Part shown: positions 26,195 through 35,686 of the stretch, piece by piece
How positions within the stretch are numbered: the first letter of the stretch is position 1
Layout of the letters: each line of letters starts with the position of its first letter
Origin: Sphingobacterium micropteri
Lineage (GTDB): Bacteria; Bacteroidota; Bacteroidia; Sphingobacteriales; Sphingobacteriaceae
Length of the DNA: 64,000 bases
Assembly (NCBI RefSeq): GCF_014692515.1
Contig: NZ_JACOIK010000006.1
Coordinates: forward strand, 62,001 to 126,000
Direction: 5' to 3'
Made by a program: the position numbers and the translations under genes
The notes under the pieces: model-generated
What the model was told of the DNA's origin: nothing
The model's input: only the letters and a program-made list of their open reading frames with translations
The model's database searches: none

Positions 26195-27598
26195 TTAAAA
26201 TTTTGTATCCATATTTATTCCAGAATCGCCTTGTTCTTTCATCCATTTTTGTAAGCGACTCGTATATTGTGTGATTAACGTTTTGTAAGCGGGTATTTCC
26301 GCCAAATTATTCAATTCATTCGGGTCTTGTTGCAAATCGTAGAATTCAATGGCTGGTTTGTATGAAATTCGGTTTGTTAATTTTGCTACTTCTTGATCTT
26401 GTTTTGCTTTCGCTATCCAAGTCGGCCATACCAATGTAGGATCTTTATCATTCATCATCCATTTGATAGAATAGGTGGCTTCCGGAAGGAGATTTAGAAT
26501 AAGTTTATACTGGTTGTCGCGTATACTGCGCATCGGATAGGCTGGGCCTTCCGGAATGTTGTTGTGAATACCGAATGCTACGTCGCGGTGTGGTTTCTCT
26601 GGATGCGTCAATACCTTTTTGAAAGTTTTTCCATCGAGATCACTAATGGCTTTTCCCCCCGCAATATCGACAAGGGTAGGTGTAATATCTTCGTATTGTA
26701 CGATCGCATCCGTTTCTATTTTAGCCTTCACTTTTTCTGGCCACCGAACGATCATGCCACTTTTCTGTCCATAGTCGTACAGCCCCCATTTACCGCCAGG
26801 AAATTGCGGCCCTTGTTCTCCTAGAAAAATAACGATGGTATTTTTATCCTGACCAGTCTTTTCCAACATCGCAAGAATATCGCCGACCTGATTATCTAAG
26901 CGCCTGACCTCCGCCAGATATTTACGAAACTCGGTACGGCTTTGTTCTGTATCTACCCAGTGTGCGGGTAGTATCAATTCCGCAGGGTTAAATTCACTTG
27001 GGTCTCCTACAGTCCACGGTGCATGCGGATTGTTACTCATAATGAATAGGCAATACGGCGAACCTTTTGTGATATAGTTTTGAACACTATCCAAAAAATA
27101 GACATCTGTCTTAGAGACACAATTGGGTTCAAAACCATCTACGCGGTCGAAAGGAAAGATCGCTTTTGGTTTCGTCATATGATCTTTTCCTGTGAGCCCT
27201 ACGCGATATCCCAAATCCCCAAGATAATGAACAATACTTTTTAGTCCATCGTTCACAGGTTTGTGATTTTGATAAGCTCCATGGCGTGCAGGATATAAAC
27301 CTGTCAATAACGAAGCTCTCGTGGGAATACACATCGCTTCCGAAGCAATCATGGAATTGAACTTTAGTCCTTCCGATGCAAGGCGGTCGATGTGCTTTGT
27401 CTCTAAGTTTTTTCCACCATAACAACTAAGTTGTTGAACATCAAGGTCATCCGCCATGATGATGATAATGTTTGGTCCGTTAGGATCATGGGACGTATTA
27501 TTGACGTTTTGCGCAGAAGCTATTTGTAGATGTGTTACATATAGAAAGGCGAATAATAGGCTTTGAAGCCTATTATTCGTTCCGATAAAATTTTTCAT
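26195..27598 (-). CDS. S1-family sulfatase (sulfatase 1)
   Basis: A 467-residue secreted arylsulfatase-type enzyme. I place the start at ATG 27598 because it opens a clear signal peptide (1-30, ending ASAQ) and lies 11 bp after the SusD stop; a longer frame exists but overlaps SusD. The metal-binding pair D50/D51 follows IIIIMAD. The sulfatase signature CIPTR with C90 is the formylglycine site, followed by ASLLTG. GKDHM and NNPHAPW supply further active-site residues. The layout resembles N-sulfoglucosamine sulfohydrolase-type S1 enzymes, but specificity cannot be stated. An activating formylglycine-generating or anaerobic maturase is not in the window. A perfect 14-bp inverted repeat lies inside the signal-peptide codons. 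Confidence 0.92.
   Translation of the reverse strand: MKNFIGTNNRLQSLLFAFLYVTHLQIASAQNVNNTSHDPNGPNIIIIMADDLDVQQLSCYGGKNLETKHIDRLASEGLKFNSMIASEAMCIPTRASLLTGLYPARHGAYQNHKPVNDGLKSIVHYLGDLGYRVGLTGKDHMTKPKAIFPFDRVDGFEPNCVSKTDVYFLDSVQNYITKGSPYCLFIMSNNPHAPWTVGDPSEFNPAELILPAHWVDTEQSRTEFRKYLAEVRRLDNQVGDILAMLEKTGQDKNTIVIFLGEQGPQFPGGKWGLYDYGQKSGMIVRWPEKVKAKIETDAIVQYEDITPTLVDIAGGKAISDLDGKTFKKVLTHPEKPHRDVAFGIHNNIPEGPAYPMRSIRDNQYKLILNLLPEATYSIKWMMNDKDPTLVWPTWIAKAKQDQEVAKLTNRISYKPAIEFYDLQQDPNELNNLAEIPAYKTLITQYTSRLQKWMKEQGDSGINMDTKF
27550..27579 (-). promoter_or_regulatory. Perfect 14-bp inverted repeat in the start of the sulfatase reading frame
   Basis: Arms 27550-27563 and 27566-27579 are perfect complements around a 2-nt centre, so the mRNA can fold a very stable hairpin 19-48 nt after the sulfatase ATG and about 30 nt after the SusD stop. 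It lies at the boundary between the transport pair and the enzymes of the operon. A role in RNA processing, stability or translation is inference. Confidence 0.6.
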
Positions 27599-27609
27599 AT
27601 GATTATAAA

Positions 27610-29625
27610 TTAATCTCCTGTGCTGTCTTCGTCGGCCACCGCTTCTTCCCACGTTTCCCATTTTGGTGTTGCTGGATCGTAGCCATCATAGCCATAGTTT
27701 TGTGCTAAGCGTCCTTTACTATTGGCGGTGATTGCGGAGTTGGGGATTGGCCAATGCATATTTTTTTTGTCCATTCGATAATGTGGATTACTATTACCAG
27801 GGGCATTGATCTGTATCGGACCCTTATTGTACATACTATAATGGACAATGCGTTGATACCAATAGCTACCGCCGTTCGCATCAGTTCCTTGCTGTTTGTC
27901 ATAGTTTTCCAATGTATAGGTATTTCCCCATTCATCGGGTCTGCCGCTTCGAGCCAAGCATAGTGATACACGTTTCAATTCGACATTACGCCATTCTTCC
28001 CAATACAATTCGCGGGCGCGCTCATTCATGATATCGCCGATCGTTACCGCACCTGTGTAAAGTTCGCTGCATTGTGCACGTTGTCTTATTATGTTTAGGT
28101 CATCCTTGATCGTCGGGTCATTGGGGTTAATATAAAATTTAGCCTCAGCCCTTAGGAGATATGCTTCTGCTAAGCGGTAAAGGTACCAATCTGCATTACC
28201 ACCATTCGTAGCACCGCGATACCCGTCGGAACCGACGATATTTGCTTCGGCGACGGGATCGTCTAAATATAACTTATAATGGGGTACATCGAACCAGCGA
28301 CGAATAGTATCACTGCAAAGTAACTTTCCATTATCGTCGAATAGTGTCAACGGAGTTCCGAACGCAGAAGAAGCTTTATTATTGACGCGATAATCTTCCA
28401 TCCGAACCCAATTACCGGTTTCGGAGCTGTGACGTAAATCGGTTTCGTCCATTACACCGTTTACCATCCAAAGGTTGGTCATATGAAAACGTGTAGGACG
28501 AAAAGTTCCTATACCACGACCCATGGCGCGCATGTAATCGTACTGTCGGTTATAATCGGGTGTTTCGCGACGTATATTCAGAAGCGCCTGACGTCCGTCT
28601 TTTGCCTGCACCCTATTGTCGAAAACGAAAGGGTATAAGATACGCATGGTCAACATTTTTACAAATGATTCTGCGTCGGATCCGCGGTTCGGCATCCCCA
28701 TAATAAGCTCTCGGTTTGCGGAAATTAATTTATTTTCAGCACGGTGTAAATCCCAAATCACATTGCGGGTGATCGGCCATGTTTCCGGTTCGCCGCCATC
28801 GTTAAAAGTACCGAAAGTGTTAGTCATAAGACTATATCCAGATTGTTCAATCAGGATATCCGTTTGTTCTTTCGCTTTTTCATACTCGCCGATAGCGAGA
28901 TAACACTTTGCTAAAAGCATGCGACAGGCTCCTTTATTAACCATACCAATAAGCCCGATTTCGCTTTGCTCGGGTACCCATTCGACAGCGAATTCCATTT
29001 GACTTGTGATCATTTCTAGGATCGCTTCGCGTGTTGTGCTCCGGTAATTTTGTTTAGGAACTTCGAGTAACTTAGTTACAAGAGGTACATCACCATATTG
29101 AAATACCAAACTTAAATACCGGAAAGAACGATGGAAATAGGCTTGGCCTTTAAACATATTTTTGGTTGCATCATCCAATTCCTGAACGTCGTCCACGTAA
29201 TGAAGTATAGTATTTGCATTCCTGATACCTTTGTATGTTTCGTCCCAAAAATACCAAAGACTATTGGTTCTATCTAAATTGTTTTGGGTAGTACCATCAT
29301 CACTAGTCGGTGTCAGCATATTGGCAACATCAGCCATCATATTACGCTTATCTGTTGCCGCAGCGACCATCAGTTCCGAAAAAATATATTCCGTGCCTAG
29401 TGAAAGCATTTCATTGTGATCTGTCATCCAGTACAGTTTTAGGTGACGATCGCAAATCGCCATTGTCGCCTCTATACCCGATCGTGTCGTAAAGGTAGTA
29501 GAAGGTTCATAAAAAGATAGTGGATCTGGATTTAGAAAGTCCCGGGAACAGCTACTGCCCAATAATGTTCCACCTATCAATAAGCCAAATGCAAAACGAT
29601 TTATATGTGTTCTTATCTGCTTCAT
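27610..29625 (-). CDS. SusD/RagB-like surface lipoprotein (pair 2)
   Basis: A 671-residue SusD-family lipoprotein with lipobox C26 (GSSC). It shows the helical AYFHRSFRYLSLVFQYGDVPLV segment features, the WYLYRLAEAYLLRAEAKF motif and the ERARELYWEEWRNVELKRV motif of the C-terminal domain. It pairs with the SusC 20 bp upstream to bind and import oligosaccharides. The sulfatase gene follows closely, so sulfated oligosaccharides may be imported intact and desulfated in the periplasm (inference). Confidence 0.95.
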   Translation of the reverse strand: MKQIRTHINRFAFGLLIGGTLLGSSCSRDFLNPDPLSFYEPSTTFTTRSGIEATMAICDRHLKLYWMTDHNEMLSLGTEYIFSELMVAAATDKRNMMADVANMLTPTSDDGTTQNNLDRTNSLWYFWDETYKGIRNANTILHYVDDVQELDDATKNMFKGQAYFHRSFRYLSLVFQYGDVPLVTKLLEVPKQNYRSTTREAILEMITSQMEFAVEWVPEQSEIGLIGMVNKGACRMLLAKCYLAIGEYEKAKEQTDILIEQSGYSLMTNTFGTFNDGGEPETWPITRNVIWDLHRAENKLISANRELIMGMPNRGSDAESFVKMLTMRILYPFVFDNRVQAKDGRQALLNIRRETPDYNRQYDYMRAMGRGIGTFRPTRFHMTNLWMVNGVMDETDLRHSSETGNWVRMEDYRVNNKASSAFGTPLTLFDDNGKLLCSDTIRRWFDVPHYKLYLDDPVAEANIVGSDGYRGATNGGNADWYLYRLAEAYLLRAEAKFYINPNDPTIKDDLNIIRQRAQCSELYTGAVTIGDIMNERARELYWEEWRNVELKRVSLCLARSGRPDEWGNTYTLENYDKQQGTDANGGSYWYQRIVHYSMYNKGPIQINAPGNSNPHYRMDKKNMHWPIPNSAITANSKGRLAQNYGYDGYDPATPKWETWEEAVADEDSTGD

Positions 29626-29645
29626 ATCTCTTATTTCTTAATCTT

Positions 29646-32600
29646 CTAAAAAGTAAAGTTAAATCCAAGGGTAAACGTACGGGACGCCCATCTTGCATAG
29701 TAATCGTCGGGATTTACCTCCGGATCGCCATATTTCCAGTCCTGTGTCCAAAGCGCTGTATTGCGGATGGCACCAAATATCTTTATCCGATTGATATTAT
29801 ATGCGGATGTCCAGCGTTGCGGTAATGTATACCCTGCAGAGATATTGTCTAGACGAATAAACGATCGACTATATAATTTCTGTGCTCCGGCGGCTCCTGT
29901 TGGTCCAGTCGCTTCAATCCGTCCAAATTCATTAGTTGGGTTCTCAGGTGTCCAATATTCTTTAGCATGCAGATTAGCCAAGGCATATTGCATACGTCCA
30001 CCATTATCATCGTTGTTTAGATAATTACCCGCTAATATTTTATGTCCCATGTACGAATAGAGCTGGAAAGAGAATGTGAAATCCTTCCATAATACAAATT
30101 CGTTGCGTAGAGACCAGTGATAGGGTGCGACACCTTCACCAAGAAATACTTTGTCGTTATTGTTGTAAACCGGAGTAACCGAACCGTCATCGTTCACAAC
30201 GTCATCATCCGTATAGATATTTTCCACTTTTGGATCGCCGGGTTTCTGTCCGTATCGAGTCGCTTCATCAATCTCATGCGATTGCCAGATACCTGTTACC
30301 CGATAATCCCAAATGGTACTAATTGGCTGATTAATAAACCATTTGTTTTCTTCATCATCCATTTCTTTTCCGTCTTTATAATCATAATAAAGATTTTTTA
30401 TCCTATTTTGATTGTAAGAAAAACCGAGCGTGGTTGACCACCGGAAGTTTTCATGCTCAATATTCCGCGTATTTAAGGCTATCTCTATACCTTTGTTTGT
30501 TACTAAACCTAAATTGGTATTAATTCTATTAAATCCAGAGAATCCAGCAAGACGCTGCTCCATAATCATGTCGTGTGTTCGCATATTGTAATATTCGAAA
30601 GTTCCCGATATGCGATCGTTAAGAAATCCAAAATCTAACCCAACGTTATATGCGGATGTCTTTTCCCATTCCAGATTCGGGTTAGCCAGTCGATCCATCA
30701 TTAGGTAGCGGTATAATTCGAGTTGCCCAGAAGTGTTGAGGTAACCTTGCATCTTTCCTCCCCCTCGAGATAGGTTGGCTAGCGCCAGATACGGTGAGCC
30801 CAACGACCGATTGCCGTTCTTGCCATAGGAAACACGCAGTTTACCCGAATTCATGATGTGCTTCCATTTGTCAAAAAAAGGTTCATTGGAAAAATTCCAA
30901 GCTACCGCCAGCGACGGAAATATACCATAAGGGTCGGTGGAACCGAAGGCAGAATAGCCATCTCGGCGGACGGTGGCAGTCAGCATGTAACGCTCATCAT
31001 AATTATAAAATAACCGAGCCATCAGCGCATCCGCAGTTTCGTGGGTGTCATTGCTCGAGTAGTTGCTGTCTTCTTTGCTTCCGAAGCCAACGCCGTGAAA
31101 GCCCAAAGCGTCAGAGGGTAAGATATTCCGCGCTTCTATTCGCTCAGACCAGTAGCGCAGTTGTTCTGCTTCTTGAACTAGTGTGACGTTAAAGCGATGC
31201 TTATCAGCAAAGGTTTGTTCCCAAGTAATAGTGTTGTTCAAGGACCAATCAAAACGTTTAGCTTGTTCCCTGTTAGCTCCGCGAGTTTTAGGATCCGATC
31301 CTGGTAATTCGGCTGACATAAAATACCGATCATAAAAGAACTGATAGCGGGGAGCCGCATTGAACGCATAAGAAATATTAAAGGGTAATTTGATGCGGGC
31401 CTGCAATATCGTATTGAATACGGTGTATCCTTTATCTAGTTCGAGAAACTGACGTTGAAAATCATAATTATATCCACGCTGGCTAAATTCCGAACTTAGC
31501 GGAAATTGTATTGGATTGCCCATTTCATCGGCATAGTCCGCATAAGGACTATTGCGCATCATTTGATCTATATCAATATCTACATTGCCGTCCGATCGGT
31601 CCTGAAAGTTGACGTTAGCGCCGAGCTCAAACCAATCCGTTACGTTGAAATTAACTTTCATATTGGAGCGTATTGCCCGATAATTGTCACTAACTAACGC
31701 CCCTTCATTCTTTAAATACCCCATCGAGAAATAATAATTTGCTCGTTCGGTGGCTCCGCTAACACTAGCGTTGTAATCTTGATCAAAACCCGTTCGAAAC
31801 GTTTTGTCTGTCCAGTCTGTTACTTTGCCATTAATAAAATTGTCAAGCGCATTTCCTGTAAAGCCCAAGCGGCGTGCCCATATACTTAAATCGGATTCAC
31901 CTTCGTCGTTGGTGCTATATGCACGCCAACCATCCAATGATATTGAGGATGGCAATTGGTCAGGACGCATAAAAAAACCCGGTTGACTAGCAAATACACC
32001 TGTTTGGTACGCTTCATACTCACCAGTTTCGGCGTTAACACCATACGTGTTTTTTGTCAACCAGTCTTGGCGATGCTGCATATAAGCTTCTGTATCCCAT
32101 CTCTTCATGACAGAGGCAGGACCGGTAGCGCCGAAATTTGCTGTCACATTCACAACGGGTTTGCCCACCTTGCCCTTCTTAGTCGTGATAATAATCACGC
32201 CATTAGCGGCCTTTGAACCATAAACTGCGGCAGCGGAAGCATCTTTTAAAATATCGATTTGTTCAATATCGTCTGGATTTATTTCCGAGAGCTCACCATA
32301 AAAAAACATACCATCCATTACAATTAATGGGCTGTTATGGTTTCCATCCGTATAGACCGATCGTTGCCCACGTATTTGCAAAGAGCCTCCACCTTTTGCA
32401 GATGGATTAAACCCTGTGTTCACGCCGGGTGTGCCACGCAAGATATCTTGTACTGTCCTTGGGTTTTCGTTTGCAATCCGATCGGGTTTAATCTGTATAA
32501 CAGACCCCGTTAAATCTTTTTTCCGCATCGTGCCATATCCCACAACGACTACTTCTTCCAGCGCATCGGTGCCGCTCGATAAAGAAACATTAATCACATT

Positions 32601-32951
32601 TTGTGATCCGATTTGCAGTTCCTGCATTTCGTAACCTATAAGTGTCACAACCAGCGTTTGTGCCGTACTAGGAATGGATAAGCTATATTGGCCTTGCTCA
32701 TCAGAAGCTACGCTAAGAGAAGTTCCTTTAACCATGATGGTTGCACCTGCTAAAGGTGTGCCTTCCAAGTCGGTTACTCGGCCGCGGATTTCTTTGTTTT
32801 GTACATTCAGGTTTTCGACCCGTACGGCTGAACTTGCCGCCGATGTAGCATTCGGACTACTGACGGCAATCAAACAAAATAGGCAACTGGCCGATATCCA
32901 TTTCGTTTTCGCCAACCAAAAATGGCGCTTAGTTTTGTAAGGAATTAACAT
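29646..32951 (-). CDS. SusC-like TonB-dependent outer-membrane transporter (pair 2)
   Basis: An 1101-residue SusC-family receptor and first gene of the long minus-strand operon. A long signal region (about 1-38) is followed by a carboxypeptidase-regulatory-like domain (about 52-135; RGRVTDLEGTPLAGATI), the plug (about 138-250) with DILKDASAAAVYGSKAANGV features, and the barrel. No STN domain is present. The start ATG 32951 is the only one that gives a signal peptide. About 100 bp upstream lies a candidate operator pair oriented toward this gene. Confidence 0.96.
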   Translation of the reverse strand: MLIPYKTKRHFWLAKTKWISASCLFCLIAVSSPNATSAASSAVRVENLNVQNKEIRGRVTDLEGTPLAGATIMVKGTSLSVASDEQGQYSLSIPSTAQTLVVTLIGYEMQELQIGSQNVINVSLSSGTDALEEVVVVGYGTMRKKDLTGSVIQIKPDRIANENPRTVQDILRGTPGVNTGFNPSAKGGGSLQIRGQRSVYTDGNHNSPLIVMDGMFFYGELSEINPDDIEQIDILKDASAAAVYGSKAANGVIIITTKKGKVGKPVVNVTANFGATGPASVMKRWDTEAYMQHRQDWLTKNTYGVNAETGEYEAYQTGVFASQPGFFMRPDQLPSSISLDGWRAYSTNDEGESDLSIWARRLGFTGNALDNFINGKVTDWTDKTFRTGFDQDYNASVSGATERANYYFSMGYLKNEGALVSDNYRAIRSNMKVNFNVTDWFELGANVNFQDRSDGNVDIDIDQMMRNSPYADYADEMGNPIQFPLSSEFSQRGYNYDFQRQFLELDKGYTVFNTILQARIKLPFNISYAFNAAPRYQFFYDRYFMSAELPGSDPKTRGANREQAKRFDWSLNNTITWEQTFADKHRFNVTLVQEAEQLRYWSERIEARNILPSDALGFHGVGFGSKEDSNYSSNDTHETADALMARLFYNYDERYMLTATVRRDGYSAFGSTDPYGIFPSLAVAWNFSNEPFFDKWKHIMNSGKLRVSYGKNGNRSLGSPYLALANLSRGGGKMQGYLNTSGQLELYRYLMMDRLANPNLEWEKTSAYNVGLDFGFLNDRISGTFEYYNMRTHDMIMEQRLAGFSGFNRINTNLGLVTNKGIEIALNTRNIEHENFRWSTTLGFSYNQNRIKNLYYDYKDGKEMDDEENKWFINQPISTIWDYRVTGIWQSHEIDEATRYGQKPGDPKVENIYTDDDVVNDDGSVTPVYNNNDKVFLGEGVAPYHWSLRNEFVLWKDFTFSFQLYSYMGHKILAGNYLNNDDNGGRMQYALANLHAKEYWTPENPTNEFGRIEATGPTGAAGAQKLYSRSFIRLDNISAGYTLPQRWTSAYNINRIKIFGAIRNTALWTQDWKYGDPEVNPDDYYARWASRTFTLGFNFTF

Positions 32952-33050
32952 AAGACTTATATTAGTTACATCTTTAAAACATGTTTATATTGGTTTCTTA
33001 ACAGAAACTTAACAGACAAAGTTTGGTAATATTCAACGATAGAAATTGCT

Positions 33051-33082
33051 TGATTGTATCAATAAATTGTTGTTTTGTCTCA
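33051..33082 (-). promoter_or_regulatory. Candidate regulator operator facing SusC pair 2
   Basis: On the minus strand TGAGACAAAAC starts at 33082 and TGATACAATCA at 33061, again 21 bp apart in direct orientation. The inner end is 100 bp from the SusC start codon, the same distance as for the pair upstream of the epimerase. Confidence 0.62.
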
Positions 33083-33122
33083 ATCATAAAACATTTGCTT
33101 TTTACAGAATAGGGCTGTTTGA

Positions 33123-33154
33123 TGATACAAAATGATTTCTTTTTGACTTGAAAT
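33123..33154 (+). promoter_or_regulatory. Weak second operator-like pair facing the GH43 operon
   Basis: TGATACAAAAT at 33123 is followed 21 bp later by TGACTTGAAAT at 33144. The second box departs from the others at several positions, so this is only a tentative match. It lies 149 bp before the GH43 start codon at 33303. Confidence 0.35.
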
Positions 33155-33302
33155 GGTTACTTTTAATGAGAAGCGTTCCGCATTTTTGTCTCTGGCTTTT
33201 ATAAATTTTTATATAGACCGCAGTGCTTTGTAGAAAGCACAATTATAAACGTATTATTTAAGCTTAACCTTGATCGTTATTAAATCAGTAGTATACATAC
33301 GA

Positions 33303-34400
33303 ATGAAGAAAAAAAGTAAAAAACTTATCTTGCCTTTTTTGTCAGTTATTTCCTCTTGTCTATATCTTGCTTGCGCAACCAGCACAGGCGGCCAGGGACA
33401 AGGTTATCGCCAAAAGGAGCCGGAGGTTAAAAATCAATTTACCAATCCTGTTTTTGAACCCATTCTGGCTGATCCCACTGTGCTGAGGGATCCTATTTCG
33501 GGAAGCTTTTATGCTTACGGTACCCAAGACGATTGGGGAGATGGAGCGGGAAGTAGACTGGTTCCTGTATTAAAGTCGCACGATCTGACCACTTGGGAAG
33601 TGGTGGGCGAAGCTTTTGAATCCATTCCTAGCTGGAAGAAAAGCGGAGGGATTTGGGCGCCAGAAGCGGTCTATCTGGACGGCAAGTATTTCCTATACTA
33701 TGCATACTCAACCTGGGGCGATGCGAATCCAGGTGTTGGTGTGGCGACCGCAGACAAGCCGGAGGGGCCATTTAAAGATCACGGGAAAATTTTTGATAGT
33801 AAATCAATTGATGTGCCGAATTCCATCGACCCCTTTTTATGGGAGGAGAATGGTGAGAAATTCTTGTTCTGGGGGAGTTTTGACAATGGTCCTAAACAAG
33901 GTACCTTTGGCGTTCCTTTGCAGGGAGATGGCTTAGCCATTACGGATGCTAATTCAAAGTTTAAAATTGCAGCCGGAGATTTGGAAGCAGTTATAATTCA
34001 TAAACGTGATGGGTATTACTATTTTATCGGTTCGCGTGGCTCGTGTTGCGAAGGAGTGCGTAGCACATACCATATGGTCGTCGGAAGATCCAAAAACCTG
34101 CAAGGACCTTATTTAGATAAAGAGGGACGTGATCTACAAGAGCGCGGAAATGGTACATTAATCTTAAAAGCAAATGATAAATTTGTAGGAGTCGGACATG
34201 GTTCGCGCATTGTAACGGATGATGCCAATCAAGATTGGATATTATACCATGGAATTGACGTAGAAAAAGGAAAAGTTTCCGGCGGCGCAAGCAGACGGAT
34301 GTTATTTCTAGACAAAGTTGATTGGGTAGCTGGTTGGCCAATTATTAACGATGATATGCCGAGTACGAATGCACAGAATAAACCATATTTTAAGCAATAG
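33303..34400 (+). CDS. GH43 arabinanase-like enzyme, lipoprotein
   Basis: A 365-residue lipoprotein (C24, YLAC). I use ATG 33303 because it opens a standard signal peptide; the frame extends 33 bp further only through a TTG. The GH43 propeller covers nearly the whole protein. Catalytic candidates are D57 (LADPTV), D176 (NSIDP) and E228 (LEAV). The SCCEGVRSTY segment (CC 248-249) is a hallmark of 1,5-alpha-L-arabinanase-type GH43 proteins and recurs in the enzyme at 14229. It probably attacks arabinan-like chains at the membrane. The next gene follows after a 14-bp gap. Confidence 0.88.
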   Translation: MKKKSKKLILPFLSVISSCLYLACATSTGGQGQGYRQKEPEVKNQFTNPVFEPILADPTVLRDPISGSFYAYGTQDDWGDGAGSRLVPVLKSHDLTTWEVVGEAFESIPSWKKSGGIWAPEAVYLDGKYFLYYAYSTWGDANPGVGVATADKPEGPFKDHGKIFDSKSIDVPNSIDPFLWEENGEKFLFWGSFDNGPKQGTFGVPLQGDGLAITDANSKFKIAAGDLEAVIIHKRDGYYYFIGSRGSCCEGVRSTYHMVVGRSKNLQGPYLDKEGRDLQERGNGTLILKANDKFVGVGHGSRIVTDDANQDWILYHGIDVEKGKVSGGASRRMLFLDKVDWVAGWPIINDDMPSTNAQNKPYFKQ

Positions 34401-34414
34401 AAAAATTGAGAAAC

Positions 34415-35545
34415 ATGAATAAATATTTTTTTACCGGAGTAGCGCTGCTATTCACCGTGATATCGTGCAATAACGGTAGCACGCAAAATCAAGATAAGAA
34501 AGAAGCCGAGGAAAAAACGGAGGTTTATGGATCTAATAACCCATTGGATGTCGCATTTGGCGATCCATTTATTGTCTATGATAATGAATCGGATATGTAT
34601 TACATGTATGGAACCGGTGGTGTGAAAAACGGTTTCATGGCCTATTCGTCCAAAGATTTAAAGACTTGGGAAAAACGCGGTCAGGTCTATTCGTCAGATC
34701 AAGAGAAGTCATGGGGAACAAAAGATTTTTGGGCGCCAGAGGTATATAAACGCAATGGGAAGTACTATATGTTCTATAGTGCGCATTGGAAGAACAATCC
34801 GAACAACGAATTGGAAAATTATAAAATCGGTGTGGCTGTTTCGGAGAGTCCCACAGGTCCATTTGAAGATATGACGGGAGAGCCTCTTTTTGATCCGGGT
34901 TATCCCATTATCGATGCCAATGTTTATTTCGCCGAGGACGGTAAGTTGTATTTATATTATTCGAGATGCTGCTACAAACACGCAGTGGAATCCGAAATTG
35001 CAGATTGGGCGCGCGAGAAAAAAATGTTTAATGAAATCGAAGAAAGCTGGATTTATGGCGTGGAGTTAGCAGGTGATTTCTCTTCTGTCATTGGAGAACC
35101 GGTGCTCTTGCTTAGACCGCCTGTTTCCATGAGTGATCAACAAGCGGAATGGGAAAGCCGATCGGTAACTTCTGGTGAAGTAAACCGTAGATGGACCGAA
35201 GGATCCTATCTGATGAAGCATAACGATACCTATTACATGATGTACTCTGCAAATTTCTTTGGTGGAAAACACTACGCAGTGGGTTACGCAACAGCAAATA
35301 GTCCGCTAGGGCCGTTTCAGAAATCGGAAACAAATCCTATTTTACAAAAAAATACAGAAAGTGGCGGTATCGTATCGGGTACTGGGCATAATAGTGTGTT
35401 GAAAGACCGGGACGGAAAGATGTGGTGTGTATACCATGGCAGAACAAGTAAAACCGGCGACGATCGCTTGGTATTTTTAGATGAGTTGCAGCTAACAGAA
35501 AATGGAGAATTAAAGGTTAACGGACCCACGGTTAAAGCAGATTAA
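34415..35545 (+). CDS. GH43 exo-glycosidase, lipoprotein
   Basis: A 376-residue lipoprotein (C18, VISC) starting at ATG 34415. It has the GH43 triad candidates D50 (FGDPF), D167 (IIDAN) and E262 (WTEGS), plus the FWAPEVY blade motif. A RCCYKHA insertion near 184-190 and a long segment at about 190-215 are individual features. Similarity in layout to the GH43 at 15918 (DAN/DTN, then TEGS/AEGPS, then GTGHNS/GTGHGA) suggests both are exo-acting on arabinose- or xylose-type side chains. A 141-bp gap separates it from the oxidoreductase genes, with no clear terminator, so co-transcription is possible. Confidence 0.87.
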   Translation: MNKYFFTGVALLFTVISCNNGSTQNQDKKEAEEKTEVYGSNNPLDVAFGDPFIVYDNESDMYYMYGTGGVKNGFMAYSSKDLKTWEKRGQVYSSDQEKSWGTKDFWAPEVYKRNGKYYMFYSAHWKNNPNNELENYKIGVAVSESPTGPFEDMTGEPLFDPGYPIIDANVYFAEDGKLYLYYSRCCYKHAVESEIADWAREKKMFNEIEESWIYGVELAGDFSSVIGEPVLLLRPPVSMSDQQAEWESRSVTSGEVNRRWTEGSYLMKHNDTYYMMYSANFFGGKHYAVGYATANSPLGPFQKSETNPILQKNTESGGIVSGTGHNSVLKDRDGKMWCVYHGRTSKTGDDRLVFLDELQLTENGELKVNGPTVKAD

Positions 35546-35686
35546 ACCCCTTTAAAATTACAACGTTTTCGTAAATTAAATATTACGCGTGCAGAAACTA
35601 CGTTCGATATTCTTTACATTTGACTTAATTGTAAGCCCGAAAGAATAAGATTGAATTTCTTGAAATCGGAAAAAATAAAGTACGCA

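Larger units (their letters stand above)
32952..33302. other. Divergent control region between SusC pair 2 and the GH43 operon
   Basis: A 351-bp AT-rich gap with no credible gene, flanked by start codons on both sides, so it must hold two promoters. It contains a good operator-like pair facing the minus-strand SusC (33051-33082) and a weaker one facing the plus-strand GH43 genes (33123-33154). Confidence 0.65.

Noticed and set aside
27599..27661. Longer N-terminus of sulfatase 1
   Set aside because: It would overlap the SusD C-terminus with an Arg/Gly-rich stretch and put the signal peptide internally.
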